Assembly: GCF_001280845.1 (NCBI RefSeq)
Contig: NZ_LGHP01000002.1
Coordinates: forward strand, 921,543-985,542
Reading direction: 5' to 3'
Length of the DNA stretch: 64,000 nt
DNA from: Bacillus sp. FJAT-28004
Lineage (GTDB): Bacteria; Bacillota; Bacilli; Paenibacillales; Paenibacillaceae
This document shows positions 52,901 through 61,253 of the stretch, piece by piece; within the stretch, counting starts at the first letter, position 1; each line of letters starts with the position of its first letter. The notes below the pieces were generated by a model. It did not search any database. It saw nothing but the letters and a program-made list of their open reading frames with translations, and was not told the origin of the DNA. The position numbers were made by a program, and so were the translations under genes.

Positions 52901-54871
52901 ATGTCATCGGTGATGAAGAAAATAGGTTGCAAAATGATTTTACTGACGTTACTGGTCGCTGTTGCGGGAGCGAGCTTATTCGGAGCACAGATGTCGGTAT
53001 CAGCAGCACAATCCAGTTCTACAGTATCAAACGCTAAACCAGATAGAGAGGCGCATTCTTTGAACGAAGCTTCTGGGCTAACGGCTTTCATTGATGGTAT
53101 TATGAAAGTGCATATGGACAATTTCAAAATTCCAGGCGCGGTCATCTCGATCGTCAAGGATGGTGAGCTCCTCCTCGCTAAGGGGTATGGTCACTCCAAC
53201 CTCGAAGAAGGTCAGCTGGCCAACCCGGAGACGGATCTGTTTCGAATCGCGTCAACAACGAAGCTGTTCACATGGACCGCAGTGATGCAACTTGTCGAGC
53301 AAGGCAAGATTGATCTGGATAAGGACGTTAACACCTATTTGAAAACCGTGAAAATACCGAAAACCTATTCGGAGCCGATTACGATGCGTCATCTGATGAC
53401 CCATACCGCTGGGTTTGAGGAAGGGGGCGTCGGCTATCAAATTACTACGGATCCCAAAAAACTACCGGTGTCGATTTCAGAGACGCTTGCTAAGCATATG
53501 CCGGCACGAGTAAGGCCTCCAGGCGAGATGTTGTCTTATTCTAACTACGGCGCGGCAATAGCAGGATTAATCGTCGAGGAAGTTAGCGGCACTTCTTATA
53601 ATGACTATATACAGAAACATATTTTCGATCCGCTCGATATGAAATACGCTGCTGTTCAAGAACCTATTCCTGCCTCATTAGAACCTTTTGCTATACCGGG
53701 TTATGTTAGGGAGAACGGCGCATATGTAGCCAAGCCTCCTACGTTTGAGGGGGGATTTCGACCTGCGGGATCAGCTGCAGTCTCGGCGATCGATATGGCG
53801 CACTTCATGATCGCTCATCTTCAGAATGGACGTTACGGAGAAAAGCAAATTCTGAAGCCAGAGACCGCCTTCTTGATGCAAACGCCAGCTTTCCAGTTCC
53901 ATAAGAGTTTACCAGCAATGGGTCTTGGTTTTTACGAGCTGAATATGAACGGAACACGGGTTATCTCCCATGGCGGGGCAGACTTGCAGTTTAATACGGA
54001 GCTCTATCTTGTTCCCGATAAGAAAATTGGTATTTTTGTATCCTACAACGGCGGTGATGGCGCATTAGCAGCGGATGGGCTTGCAAAAGCCTTTTTAGAA
54101 CGCTATTTCCCAGTAGAGGAAGTCAGCCTGCCTCTAATATCTACTGAACTTGAAAATTCGGTGCAGAAATATGCTGGTTCCTATCAATTTACTCGCCGTA
54201 ATCATACAGATATTGATAAGTTTTACAGTTTTATGACCAAGATCAGCATCGCAGCTTCCGATAACCGGCTATTCATTGGGAGTGGAGCCGAACAGCAAGT
54301 ATTTGAACCGATCGGACCTGATGTATTTCAACAGGTAGGCGGAACCGAACGGATCGGATTCCGCACCGACGAATCAGGAAAGGTCACTCATTTGCTCCTT
54401 GATTTCCTTCCGTCGATGCCGCTTGAACGCACGCAGCTGCTGGATCAAACGACGTTTTGGTTTCCTTTGCTTGGAATCTCAGCCGTTCTATTCATCACCG
54501 TATTAACGGGTTTCTTTTATCGCAGACGCGAAATCAACGTGATGCCAAAAGCGCAAAAGTGGGCAGTTCGGCTGTCAGTGGCCACCGCCGTTTGGGCACT
54601 GGCAACCTGCGTTGCGACGCTCGTTGTGGTGATGAATATGGATTTGCTGGTTCGACTCAGCCGCATCACGCAATCGTTAAATCTCTATCTTTTTATGCCG
54701 ATCATACTAGTCGGTTTGACACTAGCGATGATCGTTATGAGCGTTCTAGCATGGAAAAACAAATATTGGACGGTGCTGAAGCGCGTGCATTTCACGCTCG
54801 TTGCACTTTCTGCAGGGATATTGAGTTTGTTTTTCTATTATTGGAATCTACTCGGATGGCAATTTGGTTGA
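52901..54871 (+). CDS. Membrane-anchored serine hydrolase, beta-lactamase family (class C fold)
   Basis: This 656-residue exported protein has a signal sequence (about residues 10-37), a beta-lactamase/penicillin-binding domain with S118-T-T-K121, Y213-S-N215 and an 'SHGGADLQFN' segment as third motif, and a C-terminal region of four membrane helices from about residue 525. Relatives act as D-amino acid peptidases or esterases on cell-wall or teichoic acid D-alanine, or have unknown targets. GGAGG precedes the ATG. The two-component genes that follow after 55 bases are probably in the same unit and may control it. Confidence 0.85.
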   Translation: MSSVMKKIGCKMILLTLLVAVAGASLFGAQMSVSAAQSSSTVSNAKPDREAHSLNEASGLTAFIDGIMKVHMDNFKIPGAVISIVKDGELLLAKGYGHSNLEEGQLANPETDLFRIASTTKLFTWTAVMQLVEQGKIDLDKDVNTYLKTVKIPKTYSEPITMRHLMTHTAGFEEGGVGYQITTDPKKLPVSISETLAKHMPARVRPPGEMLSYSNYGAAIAGLIVEEVSGTSYNDYIQKHIFDPLDMKYAAVQEPIPASLEPFAIPGYVRENGAYVAKPPTFEGGFRPAGSAAVSAIDMAHFMIAHLQNGRYGEKQILKPETAFLMQTPAFQFHKSLPAMGLGFYELNMNGTRVISHGGADLQFNTELYLVPDKKIGIFVSYNGGDGALAADGLAKAFLERYFPVEEVSLPLISTELENSVQKYAGSYQFTRRNHTDIDKFYSFMTKISIAASDNRLFIGSGAEQQVFEPIGPDVFQQVGGTERIGFRTDESGKVTHLLLDFLPSMPLERTQLLDQTTFWFPLLGISAVLFITVLTGFFYRRREINVMPKAQKWAVRLSVATAVWALATCVATLVVVMNMDLLVRLSRITQSLNLYLFMPIILVGLTLAMIVMSVLAWKNKYWTVLKRVHFTLVALSAGILSLFFYYWNLLGWQFG

Positions 54872-54926
54872 ACAATGTATCCGCCCATTTGGGAGGAACA
54901 AGCTAAGATTGGAGGAGTACAACATC

Positions 54927-55601
54927 ATGGCCAAAATCCTGATCGCGGATGATGATGCCCATATTCGCGAGCTAATCGCTTTATTTTTGCGGAATGAAGG
55001 ATTCGAAATTTTGGAAGCAAGAGACGGTGAGGAAGCTCAAACCAGTTGGGAAAATAATCAAATCGATATGGTTATCCTTGACATCATGATGCCCCAAGTT
55101 GATGGTTGGGAATTGTGCAGGGAGATCAGGCGCATAGATTCAAATATCCCTATACTGATGGTCACTGCAAAAGGAGAACCTAGACAAAAGGTGAAAGGAT
55201 TTCAGCTTGGAACGGACGATTACTTAACGAAGCCGTTTGATCCGATGGAGCTTGTGATGAGAGTAAAAGCTCTGCTGAAACGTTATATGATTGTCTCTTC
55301 GCAAACGATACAGCTGGGCGGTATTACACTTAATCGCCGCAACTATCAAGTTATTCGGGGAGAAGAAGCGCTTAATCTGCCGTTGAAGGAATTTGAACTG
55401 CTGTTTAAGATGGCGAACCATCCCGGACAAATTTTTACCAGGGAACAGCTGATCACTCAGATCTGGGGAAAAAATTATGAAGGTGACGATCGAACCGTCG
55501 ATGTTCACATTAAACGGCTAAGAGAACGATTTGCTGGCGATTCACAACATTTTCAAATTGAAACAGCCCGTAGTCTGGGGTACAGGTTAGTTATTACATG
55601 A
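54927..55601 (+). CDS. Response regulator, OmpR/PhoB family
   Basis: It has 224 residues: a receiver domain with D52 in 'MVILDIMMP' and the acid pair in 'IADDDAH', and a winged-helix output domain ending 'DDRTVDVHIKRLRERF...RSLGYRL'. GGAGGAGT lies about 10 bases before ATG 54927; the frame extends upstream into the hydrolase gene. It overlaps the kinase gene by 4 bases (ATGA). It probably controls the cell-envelope serine hydrolase upstream. Confidence 0.92.
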   Translation: MAKILIADDDAHIRELIALFLRNEGFEILEARDGEEAQTSWENNQIDMVILDIMMPQVDGWELCREIRRIDSNIPILMVTAKGEPRQKVKGFQLGTDDYLTKPFDPMELVMRVKALLKRYMIVSSQTIQLGGITLNRRNYQVIRGEEALNLPLKEFELLFKMANHPGQIFTREQLITQIWGKNYEGDDRTVDVHIKRLRERFAGDSQHFQIETARSLGYRLVIT

Positions 55602-56950
55602 TCAAAACCTTATATGTTCGCATTATTTGCACGTTTTTGGCCGTCATCATCTTTAGCTTGCTGTCCTCTTTTTTTATGGGCCTTTTTATATTCAAGAAAG
55701 AAATCAACCATGTCGGACAGAATGACATGATTGCAGCAGGAGAGGAAATGATTCGTCTCTATGAGCAAACGAGACCGGATGATTGGAAAACGTTTATAAC
55801 AAGTATGGTGAAGGTGTCCGCATATCCGATTCATATGTATGATGCTTCCGGAAACGAAACAATATTTGGCTTAAACGATACGATTAACGTCAAAATCGCG
55901 CCGGAAGCTGTGCAGCAGGTGCTTAGAGGGCAATATTATCGTTCTCCCGATAAAGGAGAACAGACTTTCGTCGGTCTTCCTTTCCCAATTGAAGGGAAGA
56001 GGCAAGCTATGTTTATGCAGTTTTCCTCGGAGAATGAAAATATCATTAATCGAATGATGCTGCTCGTGCTGCTGCTTGGCTTATTCATTGGAAGCTTATG
56101 CATTCTCATCGCGGCTCGGTATTTGGTGAAACCGATTCAAGCGATGACACAAGCGACCAAGAGGCTTGCCAAGGGAGATTTCGATGTGGAAATCAAACTG
56201 AAAAGCGCGGATGAAATAGGAGTCTTAACCCATAGCTTCAATGAAATGGCGAGTGAGCTCAAACAGTTGGAGCAGATGAGGCAGGATTTTGTTTCTAATG
56301 TTTCACACGAAATTCAAACCCCGCTAACGTCTATTTCTGGTTTTGCAATGGCGTTGAAGAACAACAGCTTAGTCGCGGAAAATGATCGTAATTATTATCT
56401 GGATATCATTATTACGGAAAGCGGGCGGCTTTCGAGGCTTAGCGATAATTTGCTGAGGCTCGCCTCACTTGATTCAGATCAGCATCCATTCGAGCCGATT
56501 ACGTATAATCTCGATGAGCAAATTAGGCAAATTGTCGTTACGTGCGAGCCTCAATGGTCGGCCAAAGACATTCACATCGAATTAGAATGGGCGGATACGA
56601 CCAAGATAACAGCAGATCAGGATCAACTTAATCAAGTATGGATGAATTTACTCGGCAACAGCATCAAGTTCACCCCTGTGGGCGGGCATATCGAAATCAT
56701 CATAACCCAATCGGAAAAGGAAATCATATTCTCGATAACCGATTCAGGAATTGGAATTGCGGCGGAGAAGCTCGAATATGTTTTTGAACGGTTTTACAAG
56801 TCAGACCAGTCGCGAAACCGCAATGTCGGCGGCAATGGTCTAGGGCTTGCTATCGCAAAAAAAATCGTGACGCTTCATCATGGATCGATCGAAATGAAAA
56901 GTCAGCTAGGCGAAGGCACGACGGTGGTTGTCTGTTTGCCTATGCGATAA
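55598..56950 (+). CDS. Sensor histidine kinase (OmpR partner)
   Basis: It has 450 residues: two membrane helices (about 9-32 and 153-173) around an extracellular domain of some 120 residues, a HAMP linker ('KPIQAMTQATKRLAKGDFDV'), H237 in 'VSHEIQTPLTSI', and ATPase motifs 'QVWMNLLGNSIKFTP', 'SDSGIGI'-like 'ITDSGIGIA' and 'GLGLAIAKKIV'. It is coupled to the response regulator gene. The ligand is unknown. A strong terminator follows. Confidence 0.92.
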   Translation: MIKTLYVRIICTFLAVIIFSLLSSFFMGLFIFKKEINHVGQNDMIAAGEEMIRLYEQTRPDDWKTFITSMVKVSAYPIHMYDASGNETIFGLNDTINVKIAPEAVQQVLRGQYYRSPDKGEQTFVGLPFPIEGKRQAMFMQFSSENENIINRMMLLVLLLGLFIGSLCILIAARYLVKPIQAMTQATKRLAKGDFDVEIKLKSADEIGVLTHSFNEMASELKQLEQMRQDFVSNVSHEIQTPLTSISGFAMALKNNSLVAENDRNYYLDIIITESGRLSRLSDNLLRLASLDSDQHPFEPITYNLDEQIRQIVVTCEPQWSAKDIHIELEWADTTKITADQDQLNQVWMNLLGNSIKFTPVGGHIEIIITQSEKEIIFSITDSGIGIAAEKLEYVFERFYKSDQSRNRNVGGNGLGLAIAKKIVTLHHGSIEMKSQLGEGTTVVVCLPMR

Positions 56951-56959
56951 TGGTAAAAT

Positions 56960-56996
56960 GAATGATCGGTTAAATAACCGATCATTTCTTTTTTTT
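56960..56996 (+). terminator. Terminator after the histidine kinase gene
   Basis: AATGATCGGTT pairs with AACCGATCATT around a short A/T loop, followed by TTCTTTTTTTT. Confidence 0.9.
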
Positions 56997-57090
56997 ATCG
57001 TTGTCATGTAGATATTTAACAAAACTAAAAACAATATGTGACCAATCTACGTTCTTAATTGTGTTAATGGGTAAAGGAGGTCATATTACG

Positions 57091-57576
57091 ATGCAAAGTA
57101 GTTCGCTCCGGCCGGGCGTGGATTTTGGGGAAACCTATCTTTTGTACGGCAAAATGTTATACCGAATCGCAATGATTCACCTCGGAAATAAAGAGGATGC
57201 AGAGGAAGCCATGCAGGAAACTTTTGCGAAATTGCTGTACAAATCACCTGAATTTAATGATCAGGAACATAAGAAGGCATGGCTCATAAGAGTCATTACG
57301 AACCAGTGCAAAAACATGGTGGGCAACTTATGGCGAAGACGTGTGGTGAAGCTAGAGGAAATGAATGATTTTTTTGAATCGGAAGCTGACCGTACCGTTA
57401 TTGATCATGTCATGGAATTGCCTTTTAAATTCAAAGCGGTAATTCATCTTTATTATTATGAGGATTATACGGTTAGCCAAATTTCAGAGATATTGCAAAT
57501 CAGTGAATCTGCAGTGAAAATGCGCTTGCAACGCGGAAGGCAACGGTTAAAGCTGGAATTGGAAGGAGAACGATAA
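57091..57576 (+). CDS. ECF-type RNA polymerase sigma factor
   Basis: This 161-residue sigma-70 family protein has only regions 2 and 4. Region 2 includes 'EDAEEAMQETFAKLLYK' and 'AWLIRVITNQCKNM'; region 4 includes 'YTVSQISEILQISESAVKMRLQRGRQRLK'. AAAGGAGGTCAT precedes ATG 57091. The next gene, one base after the stop, encodes a single-pass membrane protein that is probably its anti-sigma factor. The target genes are unknown. Confidence 0.88.
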   Translation: MQSSSLRPGVDFGETYLLYGKMLYRIAMIHLGNKEDAEEAMQETFAKLLYKSPEFNDQEHKKAWLIRVITNQCKNMVGNLWRRRVVKLEEMNDFFESEADRTVIDHVMELPFKFKAVIHLYYYEDYTVSQISEILQISESAVKMRLQRGRQRLKLELEGER

Positions 57577-57577
57577 T

Positions 57578-58546
57578 ATGAATCGCAAAGATTACAAACA
57601 TGCAATGGATCAAATAGAGCCGGAGGCAGATTTGCAAAATCGAATCGCTCAGAAACTGCTTCGTCAGAAACCAACTAGTCCATTTCGAATCAAACGAGTT
57701 CAATATATTATGGGTAGTTTACTATTTGTCATTATAATTGGAATTATTGGTTTGGATATGTGGAAGAGTGCTAATGAGCCTCTTATTGATGTAAGAGAGC
57801 CCATTGAGCAAGTAGACCCTAATGAACATATAGACGACCCCAATGCGATTACGATTCCCAAAATAAAGCTTCCCGATAAATCAGATGCCATGGCTGATAT
57901 GATCGGTCTAATCGTGTATAAAGGAAACATTTATACGCAAACAAGCACTCACATTTCTGCGGAAAATGCGACGGAGCTGCGTGGTGACAAGCTTGGCCGT
58001 ACGAAAGCAGGTATTGATGAATGGAGTGAGCAGACGGATTATGTTGAATTAGCTTCAACTATTGGAGTGGCTGACATTTTTTCGGTTAACGGATATGACA
58101 GTGATTTTAGAATTATGTCCTACCAAGTGCATGAAGGGCAGATTTATGCTGAATTGTATGAGCATCTTAATGGAATTACAATTGCGAATGGCGAGGACTT
58201 AATTGGAAAAACGAAGGTAAAGGATAATATGGAAACGGTAAGGTGGCAGGATTATAATAACTGGTATTATAGTAAGCCGCAATTTCATACACTCCCACTC
58301 AATCAAACTCTCCATACGTTTATGGCAGCATTATATGAAGCAAAACCTATGGATGGGGAGAAGTTGTACAAGGAAGGCATCTATGACGATGGAGCGCAAA
58401 ATCAGAAGGTTTTGTTTTTTAAGCTTAAGGATCAAACGGAAGTGCAAATGTGGTTGTTTAAAGGAAATTATGTGAAATACGCAAACGCCCCTGTTTTTTT
58501 TCAATTAGAGCCAGCTGCTTTCTCTGCGCTATGGGATAGTTTGTAA
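57578..58546 (+). CDS. Single-pass membrane protein, probable anti-sigma factor
   Basis: This 322-residue protein has a short cytoplasmic N-terminus (about 45 residues, with a helical 'PEADLQNRIAQKLL'), one membrane helix ('IMGSLLFVIIIGIIGLDMW') and a large outside domain of some 250 residues. I recognise no zinc-binding anti-sigma domain (no HxxxCxxC). The arrangement behind an ECF gene with a one-base gap is that of anti-sigma factors. 'YYSKPQFHTLPLNQTLH' and other outside segments have no motif I can name. GGAAGGAGAA precedes the ATG, inside the sigma gene. Confidence 0.65.
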   Translation: MNRKDYKHAMDQIEPEADLQNRIAQKLLRQKPTSPFRIKRVQYIMGSLLFVIIIGIIGLDMWKSANEPLIDVREPIEQVDPNEHIDDPNAITIPKIKLPDKSDAMADMIGLIVYKGNIYTQTSTHISAENATELRGDKLGRTKAGIDEWSEQTDYVELASTIGVADIFSVNGYDSDFRIMSYQVHEGQIYAELYEHLNGITIANGEDLIGKTKVKDNMETVRWQDYNNWYYSKPQFHTLPLNQTLHTFMAALYEAKPMDGEKLYKEGIYDDGAQNQKVLFFKLKDQTEVQMWLFKGNYVKYANAPVFFQLEPAAFSALWDSL

Positions 58547-58564
58547 TGAGGAAACACGTAATTT

Positions 58565-58608
58565 GGTAACAATAAATTTTGCATAAGGGTTGACCTTTCG
58601 TTGTTACC
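58565..58608. repeat. Inverted repeat flanking the -35 region
   Basis: GGTAACAA (58565-58572) and TTGTTACC (58601-58608) are perfect complements 28 bases apart, the right arm lying in the promoter spacer. It could be a regulator site or a hairpin of a longer transcript. Confidence 0.4.
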
Positions 58609-58618
58609 ATACTATAAT
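58590..58618 (+). promoter_or_regulatory. Sigma-A promoter immediately before the T-box element
   Basis: TTGACC, 17 bases, TATAAT: 11 of 12 consensus positions. Transcription would start near 58625, only about 23 bases before the T-box sequence. Confidence 0.75.
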
Positions 58619-58647
58619 TCCGTATATTCTTATAATTATTTTCTATT

Positions 58648-58710
58648 AGGGTGGTACCGCGTGAATAGCCTCGTCCCTATCGTTAAAGATAGAGATGTGG
58701 CTTTTTTTGT
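58648..58710 (+). ncRNA. T-box antiterminator/terminator module without visible Stem I
   Basis: AGGGTGGTACCGCG (58648-58661) is the canonical T-box, which binds the uncharged tRNA acceptor end through TGGT. CGTCCCT follows to close the antiterminator. A competing terminator pairs AGCC...CTATC with GATAG...GGCT, ending in seven T (58666-58709). Standard T-box leaders have some 150 or more bases of Stem I and specifier loop upstream; here the promoter lies directly before the module. The amino acid sensed cannot be read. Confidence 0.75.
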
Positions 58711-58761
58711 CTTTTACTTTGTTTCATAAAGGCATAATAAAAATAGACTGGATTGATTCGT

Positions 58762-60123
58762 ATGCAAACAACAGAGCAATGGTCATCAAAGATTGGTTTT
58801 ATTTTATCCGCAGCTGGCTCAGCAATTGGAGTAGGCGCAATATGGAAGCTTCCTTATGTTACGGGTGTAAGTGGTGGGGGTGCATTCTTTCTTCTATTTA
58901 TTTTATTCACTTTTTTTATGGGTTTTCCATTGTTATTAGCAGAGTTTGTAATTGGAAGAAGCACTCAAAAGGAAGCCATTAGTGCGTACCGTAGTCTAGC
59001 TCCTGATAGTAATTGGCATTGGATTGGAAAGCTCGGGGTATTCACTTGTTTTCTATTATTGTCTTTTTATAGTGTTATTGGTGGTTGGATTGTTATCTAT
59101 TTTGCAAAAGGTTTGTTTGGCGGAATTATTAGTGAAGGAGCAAATTATGGAGCTGTCTTTAACGAGACCATTGGAAATCCTTTCTTGGTTATTGCAGCTC
59201 AATTTGTATTTTTGGCTTTTACAGTTGTTGTTGTGGCAAAAGGGATCCAAAATGGCATTGAAAAAGTGAGTAAAATTTTGATGCCGGCTTTATTTATACT
59301 ATTTATTGTACTCATCATTCGTTCACTTACACTCGATAACGCGATGGAAGGTGTGAAATTTTTTCTAGCACCTGATTTCTCAAGGATCACATCTCAAAGT
59401 ATACTGTTTGCGATGGGTCAAGCTTTTTTCTCCTTAAGTGTCGGAGTATCCGTAATGGTTACTTACAGTTCTTATCTCTCAAAAAAGGAAAGCTTAATTC
59501 AACCAGCAATTTCCATCGTTACAATGAATTTGTTGATTGCTTTATTAGCAGGATTAGCCATCTTTCCGGCTGTATTTTCACTAGGTTTAGAACCAGCCGA
59601 AGGGCCTGGCTTGTTGTTTGTTGTATTGCCCGCGGTGTTTGATCAAATTATTTTTGGAGAAGTTTTCTTATTGGGTTTTTTAGCATTATTTTTATTTGCT
59701 ACATTAACTTCGGCCTTTTCTATGTTAGAAATAATTGTAGCCTCTATAGTTAAAGGGAAAGAGGAGAAGAGAACAAAATATGCCTATATTATTGGTGCAT
59801 TCATTTTTGCAGTAGGGATTCCCTCTGCATTATCTTATAGTATTTTTGCTGATATTTTAATTTTCTCGAAAAATTTATTTGATTCAGCCGATTATTTAGT
59901 TAGTAATATTTTAATGCCGCTTGGCGTGTTTTTAATTTCTATTTTCGTACCGCTCAAGATTAAGAAAAGCACTTTGCGAGAGGAATTACTACAGCATTCT
60001 CGGTTTGGGGCTTCTGCATTTCATATATGGTTTTTTATTATAAGGTTTATTATTCCACTAGTCATTATCATCGTTTTTCTTGATATTACTGGGGTACTTG
60101 ATAAAATAGTTGCACTTTTTTAG
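58762..60123 (+). CDS. Sodium-dependent amino acid transporter (NSS/SNF family)
   Basis: This 453-residue membrane protein has about eleven helices. The family's first helix is clear: 'SSKIGFILSAAGSAIGVGAIWKLPYVTGVSGGGAF', with the unwound sodium and substrate site at GSAIGVGAIWKLP (split here for length: GSAIGVG then AIWKLP). It imports an amino acid with sodium, as in LeuT or Tyt1. The T-box upstream fits control by amino-acid shortage. ATG 58762 has only a weak ribosome site. The gene is clearly more AT-rich than its neighbours. Confidence 0.88.
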   Translation: MQTTEQWSSKIGFILSAAGSAIGVGAIWKLPYVTGVSGGGAFFLLFILFTFFMGFPLLLAEFVIGRSTQKEAISAYRSLAPDSNWHWIGKLGVFTCFLLLSFYSVIGGWIVIYFAKGLFGGIISEGANYGAVFNETIGNPFLVIAAQFVFLAFTVVVVAKGIQNGIEKVSKILMPALFILFIVLIIRSLTLDNAMEGVKFFLAPDFSRITSQSILFAMGQAFFSLSVGVSVMVTYSSYLSKKESLIQPAISIVTMNLLIALLAGLAIFPAVFSLGLEPAEGPGLLFVVLPAVFDQIIFGEVFLLGFLALFLFATLTSAFSMLEIIVASIVKGKEEKRTKYAYIIGAFIFAVGIPSALSYSIFADILIFSKNLFDSADYLVSNILMPLGVFLISIFVPLKIKKSTLREELLQHSRFGASAFHIWFFIIRFIIPLVIIIVFLDITGVLDKIVALF

Positions 60124-60154
60124 CACGAAAACGCAATTCTAGCAAGCATTATGA

Positions 60155-60192
60155 GTAAAAAAGGGATACCCCAAAACGGGTATCCCTTTATG
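60155..60192. terminator. Bidirectional terminator between two convergent genes
   Basis: AAAAGGGATACCC pairs with GGGTATCCCTTT around CAAAAC; A and T runs flank the stem on both sides. Confidence 0.85.
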
Positions 60193-60194
60193 CT

Positions 60195-60944
60195 TTACTT
60201 CCGAGCAATAATCATGAATCGTTCTGAATTTGTCCTTATCCCTCTTTCGGTTTGGTTGTTCATAATAAATTGTTGAAGGATCTCAAAATCAGTCTCGCTT
60301 TGTCCAAAGTTAGGAACAATAGGAGTGTGTTTCAAGAGGAATATTAAGTCTTCAGCCGTCTCATAATAATCGGTTGCGTTGAATTCAAATGACAGTATAT
60401 CGGTAAAGCCCGCTTCACTTAATTCAGTAATATATTGAGTTTTTAACAAGCCTTTCTTAGTACCCAATGCCTGTCCTCTTCCGAATGCTTCTTTTAGATT
60501 TAACTTGTCGTTCTCGCTAACCTGTTGAGTTAGGAAGACACCATCGTTCACCAATACTTTGGCTATTTCTTTTGCAGAAAAACCCGAATGTCTACAAGAG
60601 ACCACATTAAAAAAGTTGTTCGGAAAATCAAGCTTCTCAGCATCCATTTGTAAAAAACGTATATTTGGTTTGTTTGATTGTTTTAAGTTTTTTAATGCTG
60701 TTTCAATCATGCCTGTGGATAGGTCAATTCCGATTAGAAGCAAAGCAGAATCCGCTATTGATAATAAAGCTTCTCCACCGCCAGTGCCGATATCAAGCAA
60801 GATATCAGTCTTCTTGCAAGACTGGATGACTTCATCGTAAAAATTCCACTTCACGCCTTCCGAGACAGATTTCACTTTGCTGAAATCCCAACCGTTCACT
60901 TTCCCAACCTGATCATAAAACTGTTTGTATTCTACTGAATTCAT
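60195..60944 (-). CDS. Class I SAM-dependent methyltransferase
   Basis: This 249-residue methyltransferase has motif I 'ILLDIGTGGGEALLSIA', the acidic loop 'LIGIDLSTGMIETAL' and 'QMDAEKLDFPNNFFNVVSCRHSGF'. It belongs to the Methyltransf_11/25 type of small-molecule enzymes. The substrate is unknown. ATG 60944 follows AAAGGTGGAAG; the frame extends to 60977 without a better site. It is convergent with the NSS transporter gene and moderately AT-rich. Confidence 0.82.
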   Translation of the reverse strand: MNSVEYKQFYDQVGKVNGWDFSKVKSVSEGVKWNFYDEVIQSCKKTDILLDIGTGGGEALLSIADSALLLIGIDLSTGMIETALKNLKQSNKPNIRFLQMDAEKLDFPNNFFNVVSCRHSGFSAKEIAKVLVNDGVFLTQQVSENDKLNLKEAFGRGQALGTKKGLLKTQYITELSEAGFTDILSFEFNATDYYETAEDLIFLLKHTPIVPNFGQSETDFEILQQFIMNNQTERGIRTNSERFMIIARK

Positions 60945-61253
60945 TTTTCTTCCACCTTTCAAAGAGGATATTAACAAGCTAAAGGATTATCAAATCGTTA
61001 TGATTCAAATGATAGTTTAGTGTTGTCAGAAGGGTAGACGAACCCCTCAGCAGCTGGTACGCGTTTTTTCCAGCCCGGAAACTAATTACTTCGAACCATT
61101 CGGAAAGACATTCCATTCACCTCGTTTGAAAGTATGTTCTCATTATATTTCTAATAGAGCCTGTCAATCAAGCCATCCTTCCAGCGACCAATGAAACTAA
61201 AATAATACACGACGCCCCTTCATATATATAGGTACATGAGGGGGGATTTGAAA
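60945..61253. other. Gene-free stretch between divergent genes
   Basis: These 309 bases separate the methyltransferase gene from the glycosyltransferase gene. I see only the ribosome sites at both ends and no open frame with a ribosome site, no RNA motif and no convincing promoter pair. Confidence 0.5.
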
